Shown here piece after piece: positions 18,461-26,095 of a stretch of DNA of 64,000 nucleotides. Origin of the DNA: Dyadobacter sp. CY356 (GTDB lineage Bacteria > Bacteroidota > Bacteroidia > Cytophagales > Spirosomataceae). The notes under the pieces are model-generated. The model searched no databases, was not told the DNA's origin, and saw only the letters and a list, made by a program, of their open reading frames with translations. Made by a program: the position numbers and the translations under genes. Each line of letters begins with the position of its first letter. Position 1 is the stretch's first letter. The DNA lies in NCBI RefSeq assembly GCF_021440195.1, contig NZ_JAJTSZ010000002.1, positions 1,054,001 through 1,118,000 of the forward strand, read 5' to 3'.

Positions 18461-19945
18461 CTACTGAAAACGCAATGTAAGATGAACAAAATATTCTATC
18501 TGCGACGCTCTGATTTGTAAATCATATTTCGAAGGATATAATAATCCGAGCCGCTGCCGTACATAATCCAGACCAATTCCTTTGTTCTCATTTTCCGTAT
18601 CAGACTGATTTTTAGTATGTATGCTATTGTAAACATCCAGTTCCAGTTTATTATTCTCGCACCGGAGCGAAATATTGATCCATGACCGATTCTGCAAACT
18701 GATCCCATGTTTGTAAGCATTTTCAATGAAAGGAATCAGCAGCATGGGCGCGATTGAATGCTGGCAGGTATTTTCAGAAATATTTACTTCAACCTTTATG
18801 TTTTCAGATTTTGCAAGGCGAAGATTCTGCAAATGAATGTAATCTTTTAAATAATCGACTTCGCGTGCCACCGGGATCATATCAAGATTATTCTCATAAA
18901 GCATAAACCGCATCATATCTCCCAGTTTTTGAATTCCTTCAGAAGTCCTGTCAGCACTTTCCTGAATTGCTGTTCCATACAAGGTATTCAATATATTAAA
19001 AAGAAAATGAGGGTTGATTTGGGATCGAAGAAATTGTAGGTCAGCGGAAGATTTCCCTAATTCTGTTTTAAGCGAATAAAGCAGTTGCAGCTGGTCTTTA
19101 TTCTGATTATAAATGAACCAGGAGAATACAACAGCGATCGTAAACACCAGAAAATTGATGGTCAGGAAAGCCATAACCGGCAGAATCTGATGTAAAATTT
19201 GCAAAAAAATCATTGAGAAAAATCCCGAAACAATTATGGTGCTCAAAAGTCTTAGCGTGTATCCACGGAGTTTTTCCGGCTCTTTTTTATAATCTGGTAT
19301 CAGATAATATAAATTGAACAGGTAGATAAAATAACCACACGGAATTATGCAGAACCAGAAAATTGCCAAATCACGGTAATCACTTTGCAATAAAGCAAAC
19401 AAAATAGCCGCCCAAATCAGGAACACGACGATGACCTCACGAATGATTCTGGTGCGTAAAGATTGGTTATGTACGTCATGAACCAGAAAATTCAAAATCA
19501 GATTTTTGACAATCGTATAAGCCAAAAACAATAGAAATATTTTGAAAGTATCAGGGGCACTATCGACCAGACATGCACCAAAGGAAGGACTTGTCAGGAT
19601 GTTTTCGTGACGGTAATAACCGGCATATACCATAGTCAAAAAGGCATAGGCACATAACCAGAAAAGCACGATGATATTCCATTTTTTTCGTGGCAAATAT
19701 TTTGGTAAGACCCAGTTATTGAGGAAAATAAAACTGAGATATAAACCAGTTGCAACCGAAAGCCGAGGTAAAAGATGATAGGTGCTATAATTATACACCA
19801 TACCTTTTTGCGCAAATAACTGCGTCATCTCCCCAATGTATGACTTATGCGGCTCCGATGCAGAGAATGCATTGTTCAGGAAGTGGTAAATACTAAGAAC
19901 CCAGCAAAGCGTTGCCAGCCAAAATTCACTCAAACGTAGTTTCAT
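18461..19945 (-). CDS. LytS/YehU-type sensor histidine kinase
   Basis: 494 residues. The N-terminal ~290 residues carry about eight hydrophobic segments and act as the sensor/membrane region. Near 300-350 is the His_kinase box LQFLRSQINPHFLFNILNTLYG with the phosphorylatable His, followed by the ATP-binding module (PMLLIPFIENAYKHGIS as N-box, NKGIGLDYVRQRL as G-box). It lies immediately upstream of the LytTR regulator on the same strand. The signal sensed is not evident. Confidence 0.9.
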   Translation of the reverse strand: MKLRLSEFWLATLCWVLSIYHFLNNAFSASEPHKSYIGEMTQLFAQKGMVYNYSTYHLLPRLSVATGLYLSFIFLNNWVLPKYLPRKKWNIIVLFWLCAYAFLTMVYAGYYRHENILTSPSFGACLVDSAPDTFKIFLLFLAYTIVKNLILNFLVHDVHNQSLRTRIIREVIVVFLIWAAILFALLQSDYRDLAIFWFCIIPCGYFIYLFNLYYLIPDYKKEPEKLRGYTLRLLSTIIVSGFFSMIFLQILHQILPVMAFLTINFLVFTIAVVFSWFIYNQNKDQLQLLYSLKTELGKSSADLQFLRSQINPHFLFNILNTLYGTAIQESADRTSEGIQKLGDMMRFMLYENNLDMIPVAREVDYLKDYIHLQNLRLAKSENIKVEVNISENTCQHSIAPMLLIPFIENAYKHGISLQNRSWINISLRCENNKLELDVYNSIHTKNQSDTENENKGIGLDYVRQRLGLLYPSKYDLQIRASQIEYFVHLTLRFQ

Positions 19946-20043
19946 ATCTTATTTTTTTGACAATGTTAGGGCAGGAATAAACATCAAAAAAATATCAGTG
20001 ACAGAAACCTCGATCCGTGTGATGAAAAGAAATATGCAAAGCG

Positions 20044-20077
20044 AATGGTTCATAATCGGAATCGATTATGAACCATT
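20044..20077 (-). terminator. Hairpin after the cupin gene
   Basis: Perfect 15-bp stem AATGGTTCATAATCG/CGATTATGAACCATT with a 4-nt loop, 7 nt beyond the cupin stop. No strong T-run follows on the minus strand. Confidence 0.6.
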
Positions 20078-20083
20078 TTAGAA

Positions 20084-20425
20084 TCATAACTGGTTTTTTT
20101 CCAGTGCAACAAAATCCTCCCGAACTGGTGTAAAACAGTCAAGAACTTTACATGCTGTTAATGCCCTGGCTGAATGAGGTGCCATAGAAGGGATAAATGC
20201 CGCCATACCTTTTGTCAGCAACTGAATTTCGCCGGCAATATTAAATTCGAGTTCTCCTTCCAATACATGACAACATTGCTCGTGCACATGGCTGTGTTCC
20301 GGTAAATTTGTGCCGTTTTCAATTGTAAAATAACCAAAAGTCGAATTTTCAGTATGCGCCAGCGTTCCGGAAATCCCGTCCCAGATCTGTACGATTTTGC
20401 CTGAATTAAAATTTATAAATGCCAT
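20084..20425 (-). CDS. Cupin domain protein
   Basis: 113 residues. The two cupin motifs are clear: GTNLPEHSHVHEQCCHVLEGELEFNI carries the two His and the Glu of the metal site, and GMAAFIPSMAPHSARAL the second-motif His. Metal binding (Fe, Mn or Zn) is expected. Short single-domain cupins of this kind act as small dioxygenase-like or sugar-binding proteins; no substrate can be named. Separate transcript: own hairpin downstream and a long untranslated region upstream. Confidence 0.8.
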   Translation of the reverse strand: MAFINFNSGKIVQIWDGISGTLAHTENSTFGYFTIENGTNLPEHSHVHEQCCHVLEGELEFNIAGEIQLLTKGMAAFIPSMAPHSARALTACKVLDCFTPVREDFVALEKNQL

Positions 20426-21155
20426 GATAACCGCTTTTTGTTTGATAGAAGAAAGTAGTAAAATTACGAGCTATCTTTTTAAAAGTGTTAAAAGATATAA
20501 AACCATTTAACAGATAAAGCAGCACAAGTTATTAACCGTCAAATCCTCAAAACATTATGATTCTCATCAGCACATTGGAAATTGTCTTCCGGAAATCGTT
20601 TCCAAATTGATTTCTGGTAAATTATTACATATCTTTATGTTACATATTTCTCACTTTATAAAATTGATTCATCATGAAAAACTCTTTAAAAATACCTCAT
20701 TTTAACCCTCTCAGGACATCTACACTTATTTCAGTTAAACAATTGTTCTTTAACAGTAAAATTTATAACTGGACATTAATCTAAGCTTTTAAGATCATCA
20801 TTTATAGTGTAGTAGTATCGGCCAATCTTCCGTTGAGACGATATCATTATATTCATTTCGTATCTGTTATTCAGGTCCCTGGTGATAATTGCCATTTTTT
20901 TGGCATCTTATCTTCAGAGCACTGAAAATTTTTGTCTGTCACTATACAAGGTCAGCCTTTGTAAAATTTCAGACAAAACATCGCTGTATCGAAAAAATTC
21001 TATGCAAAGACTGAATGGACAAGAAAAACAAGCGATGCTGACACACGGATTGAAATAGTAAATGTTGAGCGTTTCTCATTCTTACGGCATTGCCGTAAAG
21101 TTTGATTTCAAACAACGTAAAGGCCAACTGGAAAATTAAACAACCCCTCTTTAAG
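20426..21155. other. Long intergenic region upstream of the LuxR-type regulator
   Basis: 730 AT-rich bases with no convincing gene. A 36-codon frame, 20674-20784 on the plus strand (MKNSLKIPHFNPLRTS..., stop TAA), is the only small ORF with a plausible start. A 128-codon minus-strand frame (20969-21355) mostly overlaps the regulator gene antisense and is rejected. Confidence 0.4.
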
Positions 21156-21791
21156 ATGATAACTATTGCCCTCGTGGATAAACATCCGGTTACGCGTATT
21201 GGCCTGATAGCTTTACTCAAGGATAACTTTAATGATATATTGATTCTGGAATCGTCCTGCATGACTTCTTTTCTCAAAACAAACGCAAAAAGTGATGTAA
21301 CTATTCTAGGAATAAATCCCGATTCAAATGCAGGCAATCTTCGCTTTTTAAACAAATCAGGAGATGAAAATACTTTCGGGCCAGTTATTATTTACGATGA
21401 AGAGCCGCGCCCTTACCTGGCAATTTCTTTTCTGCGGGCTGGTGTTATGGGATATTTATCAAAACAAAACGATGAAGCAGAACTCATCGAATGTATCACC
21501 GATGTTTTGATTGGGATGCGTTATGTGTGCAAAGAGATTCTGGGCATAAATAAAAACGTTTCTGCTTTTGAAAAAACGACCCGGTTGAAAGAAAACAGCA
21601 ATCTTACTTTTCATGAATATGAAATAGCCCAATACATATGTCAGGGAGTTAATATTTCAGAAATCGCTCAAATTTTTGATAGAAAAACTTCTACGATCAG
21701 TACGATTAAAATGAGGATACTTAAAAAACTGAAAGTGAATAATATTCTCGAATTACGAAACCTGATGCTTGTTAATGAAACAGGCATTTGA
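21156..21791 (+). CDS. LuxR-type response regulator with degenerate receiver
   Basis: 211 residues from the ATG at 21156, where a receiver domain begins directly (MITIALVDKHPVTRIGLIALL); the upstream ATG at 21102 would add 18 unusual residues. The receiver keeps D8 and the conserved Lys in GYLSKQND, but the phosphoacceptor position in SDVTILGINPDSN is Gly-52. The C-terminal domain (LTFHEYEIAQYICQGVNISEIAQIFDRKTSTISTIKMRILKKLKVNNILEL) is a LuxR/NarL helix-turn-helix. Activity is therefore probably set by something other than phosphorylation (inference). The SDR gene lies about 220 nt downstream, after paired direct repeats. Confidence 0.8.
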   Translation: MITIALVDKHPVTRIGLIALLKDNFNDILILESSCMTSFLKTNAKSDVTILGINPDSNAGNLRFLNKSGDENTFGPVIIYDEEPRPYLAISFLRAGVMGYLSKQNDEAELIECITDVLIGMRYVCKEILGINKNVSAFEKTTRLKENSNLTFHEYEIAQYICQGVNISEIAQIFDRKTSTISTIKMRILKKLKVNNILELRNLMLVNETGI

Positions 21792-21921
21792 ACGAACTAT
21801 AATTAAGAAGATACGAAGACGAAGCCTCGGTCTAAACGTTTATAAATGTGCGTAATACTTTATAATCGTTTAGATGTCAATGGTTATTTGTTTATTTATT
21901 TGATTTCGAATATCAGATACG

Positions 21922-21965
21922 TGAGCTTTTCAACAAAATAATCTGAGCTTTTCAACAAAACTATC
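21922..21965. repeat. Tandem 22-bp direct repeat, possible operator
   Basis: TGAGCTTTTCAACAAAA occurs at 21922-21938 and again at 21944-21960, a period of 22 bp (two helical turns). It lies just before a candidate -7 element. Confidence 0.7.
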
Positions 21966-21980
21966 GTTGGTAAACCACAT

Positions 21981-21988
21981 TACCTTTG
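21981..21988 (+). promoter_or_regulatory. Candidate -7 element for the SDR gene
   Basis: TACCTTTG matches the Bacteroidota TAnnTTTG -7 consensus, 24 nt upstream of the ATG at 22013. There is no TTTG at the -33 position; the second 22-bp repeat covers it, which suggests activator-dependent transcription. Confidence 0.4.
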
Positions 21989-22012
21989 TCATATCAATTT
22001 AAAACAAAAACG

Positions 22013-22888
22013 ATGACAAAAGTATGGTTTATAACAGGAAGCTCCCGCGGATTGGGACGTAACCTGACAGAAGCAGTTCTTGAAAAAGGTGATAAAGTTG
22101 TAGCCACTGCAAGAAATACAGCACAACTGGACGATCTTGTTGAAAAGTATCCTGATCAGATTTTCCCTGTAAAACTTGACGTTACCATTCGCGAAGAAAT
22201 TTATCAGTCTGTGTCGGATGCAATAGCGCATTTTGGAAGAATTGATATCCTTGTCAATAATGCAGGATTTGGCATAATCGGTGCTGCTGAGGCCTTTACG
22301 GATGAACAATTCCGGAGCCAGCTTGATACAAATTTATATGCGCCTATTGAAATTACCCGTGCCATTTTACCTCATATGCGCAAACAGCGTTCAGGACGCA
22401 TATTGCAGATAAGTTCTGTGGGCGGGCGTGTAGGAAATCCTGGATTAACGATGTATCAGGCTGCAAAATTTGGTCTGGGCGGATTTACCGAGGCCCTGGC
22501 GAAGGAAGTTTTACCGCTTGGAATTTTCGTTACCAGCGTAGAGCCAGGTGGATTTCGTACTGATTGGGCAGGCGCGTCAATGAGTTTCGCACCAAAAGTT
22601 GAGGGGTACGAAACAACCGTAGATCAACGAGCTTACTATTTTGCAAGCGGGGATTTTGTCCCAATGGGTGACCCCGACAAGGCTGCAAAAGTAATGCTTG
22701 ACTTGGTTGAAAACCCCGAACCTCCTGTGCATTTGGTGTTAGGAAGCGAGGCCATTGGTATTTTAAAACTAGCGGACGCAGCCAGAACAGCAGAAATGGA
22801 AAAATGGATGCCCGTAAGTATTTCCACCGACCATCATGAAGCGGTTAATTTTCTGGATACTGCGTTGGGGAAGCAAATGACAGAATAG
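22013..22888 (+). CDS. Short-chain dehydrogenase/reductase (SDR)
   Basis: 291 residues from the ATG at 22013, where the Rossmann fold starts at once (MTKVWFITGSSRGLG; TGxxxGxG at 8-15). The upstream in-frame ATG at 21986 overlaps the likely promoter. NNAG (VNNAGFGIIG), the catalytic Ser (QISSVGGR) and YxxxK (MYQAAKFG) are present. This is the classical SDR group often annotated as oxidoreductase/short-chain dehydrogenase; NADP is likely because of the Arg in the glycine loop. The substrate is unknown. Confidence 0.92.
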   Translation: MTKVWFITGSSRGLGRNLTEAVLEKGDKVVATARNTAQLDDLVEKYPDQIFPVKLDVTIREEIYQSVSDAIAHFGRIDILVNNAGFGIIGAAEAFTDEQFRSQLDTNLYAPIEITRAILPHMRKQRSGRILQISSVGGRVGNPGLTMYQAAKFGLGGFTEALAKEVLPLGIFVTSVEPGGFRTDWAGASMSFAPKVEGYETTVDQRAYYFASGDFVPMGDPDKAAKVMLDLVENPEPPVHLVLGSEAIGILKLADAARTAEMEKWMPVSISTDHHEAVNFLDTALGKQMTE

Positions 22889-23032
22889 AAAAAGTTTCCG
22901 TGACGTCAAAATTAATTCTATGATAAGGATCATTTTTCGTTCAGGCCAATATCAGGTTTCAGGCACCGGGGTTTGAAGATTTTTGTATCAGATTATAACA
23001 AACTGATACATTATCAACTAACCTACAAACCA

Positions 23033-23494
23033 GTGAAAACTTATTTCTATATTTTGTTCTTCTCCTGTGCGCTCTTGCTGCTGTTTGCCTGCAATTCTGG
23101 TCCTACACAAAACTCGGCAGTAAATATGAAGACTTCTGACAAGGACAGTACTTTCAACATTTGTTATTCTTCTGTTGTTAAAAAAGATACTGTGCTGCTG
23201 AATGCTCTGATGTCGGGCGATAGTGTCAGGGGAAGTCTGGGGTATAAACTTTATGAAAAGGATCACAGCAACGGCTCATTGCTTGGTAAAATGTATGGTG
23301 ATACTTTAAAAGCGACCTGCACATTTATGGTCAACGGTTCAGAGTCAATTCAGGAAGTGATATTTCTAAGAAAAGATTCTTTGTTTATCGAAGGGATCAG
23401 TACCCGCAAAAATCAAGATGGTAAAATTGTTTTTGCGCAACCAGAAAAGTTACATTTTGACGGACTGGTATTGAAGCATGTTCCCTGTAAATGA
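23033..23494 (+). CDS. Hypothetical lipoprotein
   Basis: About 153 residues from a GTG at 23033, which starts a lipoprotein signal directly (VKTYFYILFFSCALLLLFAC). The ATG at 22973 would add 20 hydrophilic residues before the signal and is less likely. The mature part contains SVRGSLGYKLYEKDHSNGSLLGKMYGDTLKATCTFMVNGSESIQEVIFLRK, a pattern seen in small Bacteroidota lipoproteins that report on the size of a molecule and its precursors; no function can be given. A terminator follows. Confidence 0.65.
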   Translation: MKTYFYILFFSCALLLLFACNSGPTQNSAVNMKTSDKDSTFNICYSSVVKKDTVLLNALMSGDSVRGSLGYKLYEKDHSNGSLLGKMYGDTLKATCTFMVNGSESIQEVIFLRKDSLFIEGISTRKNQDGKIVFAQPEKLHFDGLVLKHVPCK

Positions 23495-23532
23495 ATGGTC
23501 TGATTCTAATATTTGTTTAAGTTTAATAAATT

Positions 23533-23590
23533 TAGCCCGGTACCAGGATAAGCTTTACGCTATAAGCTGCTCCTGATATCGGGCTATTTT
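23533..23590 (+). terminator. Terminator after lipoprotein gene
   Basis: Outer stem TAGCCCG/CGGGCTA (23533-23539 with 23580-23586) with an inner AAGC/GCTT-type stem, followed by TTTT. Confidence 0.7.
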
Positions 23591-23701
23591 GTAGTAAAAT
23601 ACAAATCTTCAAAGATTCAAAATTTCCTGATAGACAAGTTAATTTAAGTCCGGTCAAATCGCAGACTGTGCATTGACACAGATATTATTTATCTTGGACT
23701 T

Positions 23702-24898
23702 ATGGAATCAGCTATTGCCCTAACCAAATCGCAGGCACGGAAAATTATCCTTAATGCCGCCGGACTATCACAAAAAGCACAGTTCGGGACCGGGATTGAG
23801 GCTGTTTACCGTGTCATTGATCATTTGGGTTTCGTACAGTTGGACACGAATTACGTTGTTGAGCGTGCCCATCACCATGTTATGGCGGCGCGCATACCGG
23901 ACTATCAAAATGAATGGCTGGCCGAACTTTGTAAGGATGGCAGCATTTTTGAATACTTCACCTCAGATGCCGGGTTTATTCCCATGCACGACTTCTCCTA
24001 TACGCTGCCTGTTAAAAAAGCTTTTAAAACACAAAGAAAACCCCTCACGGAACAGGAGATCAAGTTAATGAAGGAGATCCTCGACAGGGTGGAAAGAGAA
24101 GAGTCGCTTATGGTGGGCGATTTTGAAAATGATCGTCTGGAAGCAAGTTCGGGCTGGTGGGATTGGCGGCCCGCCAAAGTTGCGCTCGAAAGACTTTACC
24201 TCGATGGGAGCCTGATGATCACCAGAACCAAAACTTTCCAAAAAGTATATAGCCTGCCACTCGACCTGGTGCCGCGAGATACAGACATAACCATGCCTTC
24301 TGATGAAGAATACGCCCGTTTTGTCATTCGCCGTACACTTGGAGCTCTGGGAATTGCCAGCGAGAAAGAAATGGCCTGGCGTGCCCGTTACGTCAGAGGT
24401 AACCTGGTGAAAAAAGAAATTAAGAAAATGGCTCAGACCGGAGAATTAGAAAAAGTCGTTATCGAGGAACTGAAAGGTCCTTTTTACATGCTACCCGATC
24501 AGGAAATAAATATCAGTTTATCAAATGATGTCTTCATTCTTTCACCTTTCGATATTCTCAACGTCTTCCGCCATCGTTTAAAAGACTTCTTTAATTTTGA
24601 TTACCAGATTGAATGTTTCGTTCCGGCAGCCAAACGCAAGTATGGTTATTTTTCACTACCGGTACTTGCAGGAGAAACATTTATCGCCAGAATGGATGCC
24701 AAAGCCGATCGTAAACAGAAAATACTGGTGGTCCAAAACATCCATTTTGAAACGATTGATCTTGACCAGAATATTATCGAAAAATTTATCCAGGCCCTGA
24801 AAGCATTCGTTAAATTCAATCAATGCAGGGGTATTATCTTTAAAAAATGTAATAACGAAATTTATCTGGAAGCGATCAGCCAAAGTTTTTTGGATTAG
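23702..24898 (+). CDS. Winged-helix DNA glycosylase family protein, YcaQ/AlkX-like
   Basis: 398 residues. The N-terminal motif GFVQLDTNYVVERAHHHVM contains Q46-L-D48, the Q-phi-D catalytic motif of the YcaQ (AlkX) branch of HTH_42 glycosylases, which unhook alkylated bases and interstrand crosslinks in DNA. Further family segments are EYFTSDAGFIPMHDF, SSGWWDWRPAKVALERLYLDGSLMI, and the C-terminal FDYQIECFVPAAKRKYGYFSLPVLAGETFIARMDAKADR. The full-length, three winged-helix layout looks intact. Cytosolic; monocistronic. Confidence 0.88.
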   Translation: MESAIALTKSQARKIILNAAGLSQKAQFGTGIEAVYRVIDHLGFVQLDTNYVVERAHHHVMAARIPDYQNEWLAELCKDGSIFEYFTSDAGFIPMHDFSYTLPVKKAFKTQRKPLTEQEIKLMKEILDRVEREESLMVGDFENDRLEASSGWWDWRPAKVALERLYLDGSLMITRTKTFQKVYSLPLDLVPRDTDITMPSDEEYARFVIRRTLGALGIASEKEMAWRARYVRGNLVKKEIKKMAQTGELEKVVIEELKGPFYMLPDQEINISLSNDVFILSPFDILNVFRHRLKDFFNFDYQIECFVPAAKRKYGYFSLPVLAGETFIARMDAKADRKQKILVVQNIHFETIDLDQNIIEKFIQALKAFVKFNQCRGIIFKKCNNEIYLEAISQSFLD

Positions 24899-25006
24899 GC
24901 TTCTCATAACAATAATACATTTGATAAAATTGCCGGACATTTTTATTCACTAGCTTAGTGTGCATTTTAATTAATTGTCTGACCCGCCGGACGAAAAACT
25001 ACTCAC

Positions 25007-26008
25007 ATGAATATTGGAAGTCACTATCGTTTAAAAACATTTGTACTCTGGACGCGCAGAACTATTTACTGGCTTTTAATTTGGGCAATTATCCCAACCG
25101 TTCTTTTCAAATTCGCGGGTTTTACCTGGCTCACAATTCCATGGGTTCCTATTGCGCTCATTGGAACTGCAACTTCATTTATTGCCGGTTTTAAGAATAC
25201 ACAAACCTACAATCGGCTTTGGGAAGCGCGTCAGATTTGGGGCGGAATTGTTAACAGCAGCCGGACTTTGGGAATCATGACCCAGGGTTATATCAGAACC
25301 GGAGACGATGCCCAAAAGGGAATTCACCAACAGATAATCTATCGTCATATGGCCTGGTTAACAGCTTTACGCTTTCAACTCAGAGAATCGAAATCCTGGG
25401 AAAATATTAAAACCAAAAAATACAACATAGAATTTCTGACCAATTACACGGTTGAAGAATGGGAGAAAAATCTGGCGGATGAATTAAAACCTTTTTTGTC
25501 GGAGCAGGAAGCCGGCTATATTCTTGGAACAAAAAACAGGGCAACACAGATAATTGCATTGCAGTCCGAACATTTAAAAAAATTAAATGAAGATGGGATA
25601 TTGGATACCTTATGTTATGTAGAACTTGAAAATATTTTGAAAGATCTGTATGATCATCAGGGAAAGAGTGAGCGTATCAAAAACTTTCCATATCCGAGGC
25701 AGTTTGCAAGTATCAATCTCTTTTTTATACGGTTGCTTGTGATACTTCTTCCTTTTGGTTTGTTAAATGAATTTGCCAAACTCGGAGAATATGGAATCTG
25801 GCTAAATATTCCGTTTAGCATGATTGTTTCCTGGGTTTTCACTTCTCTTGAACAAGTTGGAGAAAGTACTGAAAATCCATTTGAAGGCGGACCAAACGAC
25901 GTCCCGATCACATCCATGTGCCGAACGATTGAAATTGACTTACGTGAAATGCTGGGTCAGAAACATTTACCTCCGCCGATTACTGCCACTAATGAAATTT
26001 TGATGTAA
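25007..26008 (+). CDS. Bestrophin family membrane protein
   Basis: 333 residues. The bestrophin/UPF0187 pattern is present: IPWVPIALIGTATSFIAGFKNTQTYNRLWEARQIWGGIVNSSRTL near 45-90, a long cytosolic helical part, then two hydrophobic segments (INLFFIRLLVILLPFGLLNEF and IWLNIPFSMIVSWVFTSLEQVGESTENPFEGGPNDVPITSMCRTIEIDLREMLG). Bacterial homologues form pentameric ion channels, cation-selective in Klebsiella; selectivity here is not deducible. A terminator follows. Confidence 0.92.
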   Translation: MNIGSHYRLKTFVLWTRRTIYWLLIWAIIPTVLFKFAGFTWLTIPWVPIALIGTATSFIAGFKNTQTYNRLWEARQIWGGIVNSSRTLGIMTQGYIRTGDDAQKGIHQQIIYRHMAWLTALRFQLRESKSWENIKTKKYNIEFLTNYTVEEWEKNLADELKPFLSEQEAGYILGTKNRATQIIALQSEHLKKLNEDGILDTLCYVELENILKDLYDHQGKSERIKNFPYPRQFASINLFFIRLLVILLPFGLLNEFAKLGEYGIWLNIPFSMIVSWVFTSLEQVGESTENPFEGGPNDVPITSMCRTIEIDLREMLGQKHLPPPITATNEILM

Positions 26009-26026
26009 TTTTATTATGCCTGAAAG

Positions 26027-26068
26027 ACGAAAAGCTGCCACACGAGATGAGACAGCTTTTCGTTTTTT
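26027..26068 (+). terminator. Rho-independent terminator
   Basis: 11-bp stem ACGAAAAGCTG/CAGCTTTTCGT (26027-26037 with 26053-26063) followed by T5, after the bestrophin gene. Confidence 0.85.
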
Positions 26069-26095
26069 CAGATCAAACTAAATGTTCAGTTTTCG

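Noticed and set aside
20969..21355. 128-codon minus-strand frame over the LuxR gene
   Set aside because: Antisense to a recognisable receiver domain; composition is not protein-like.
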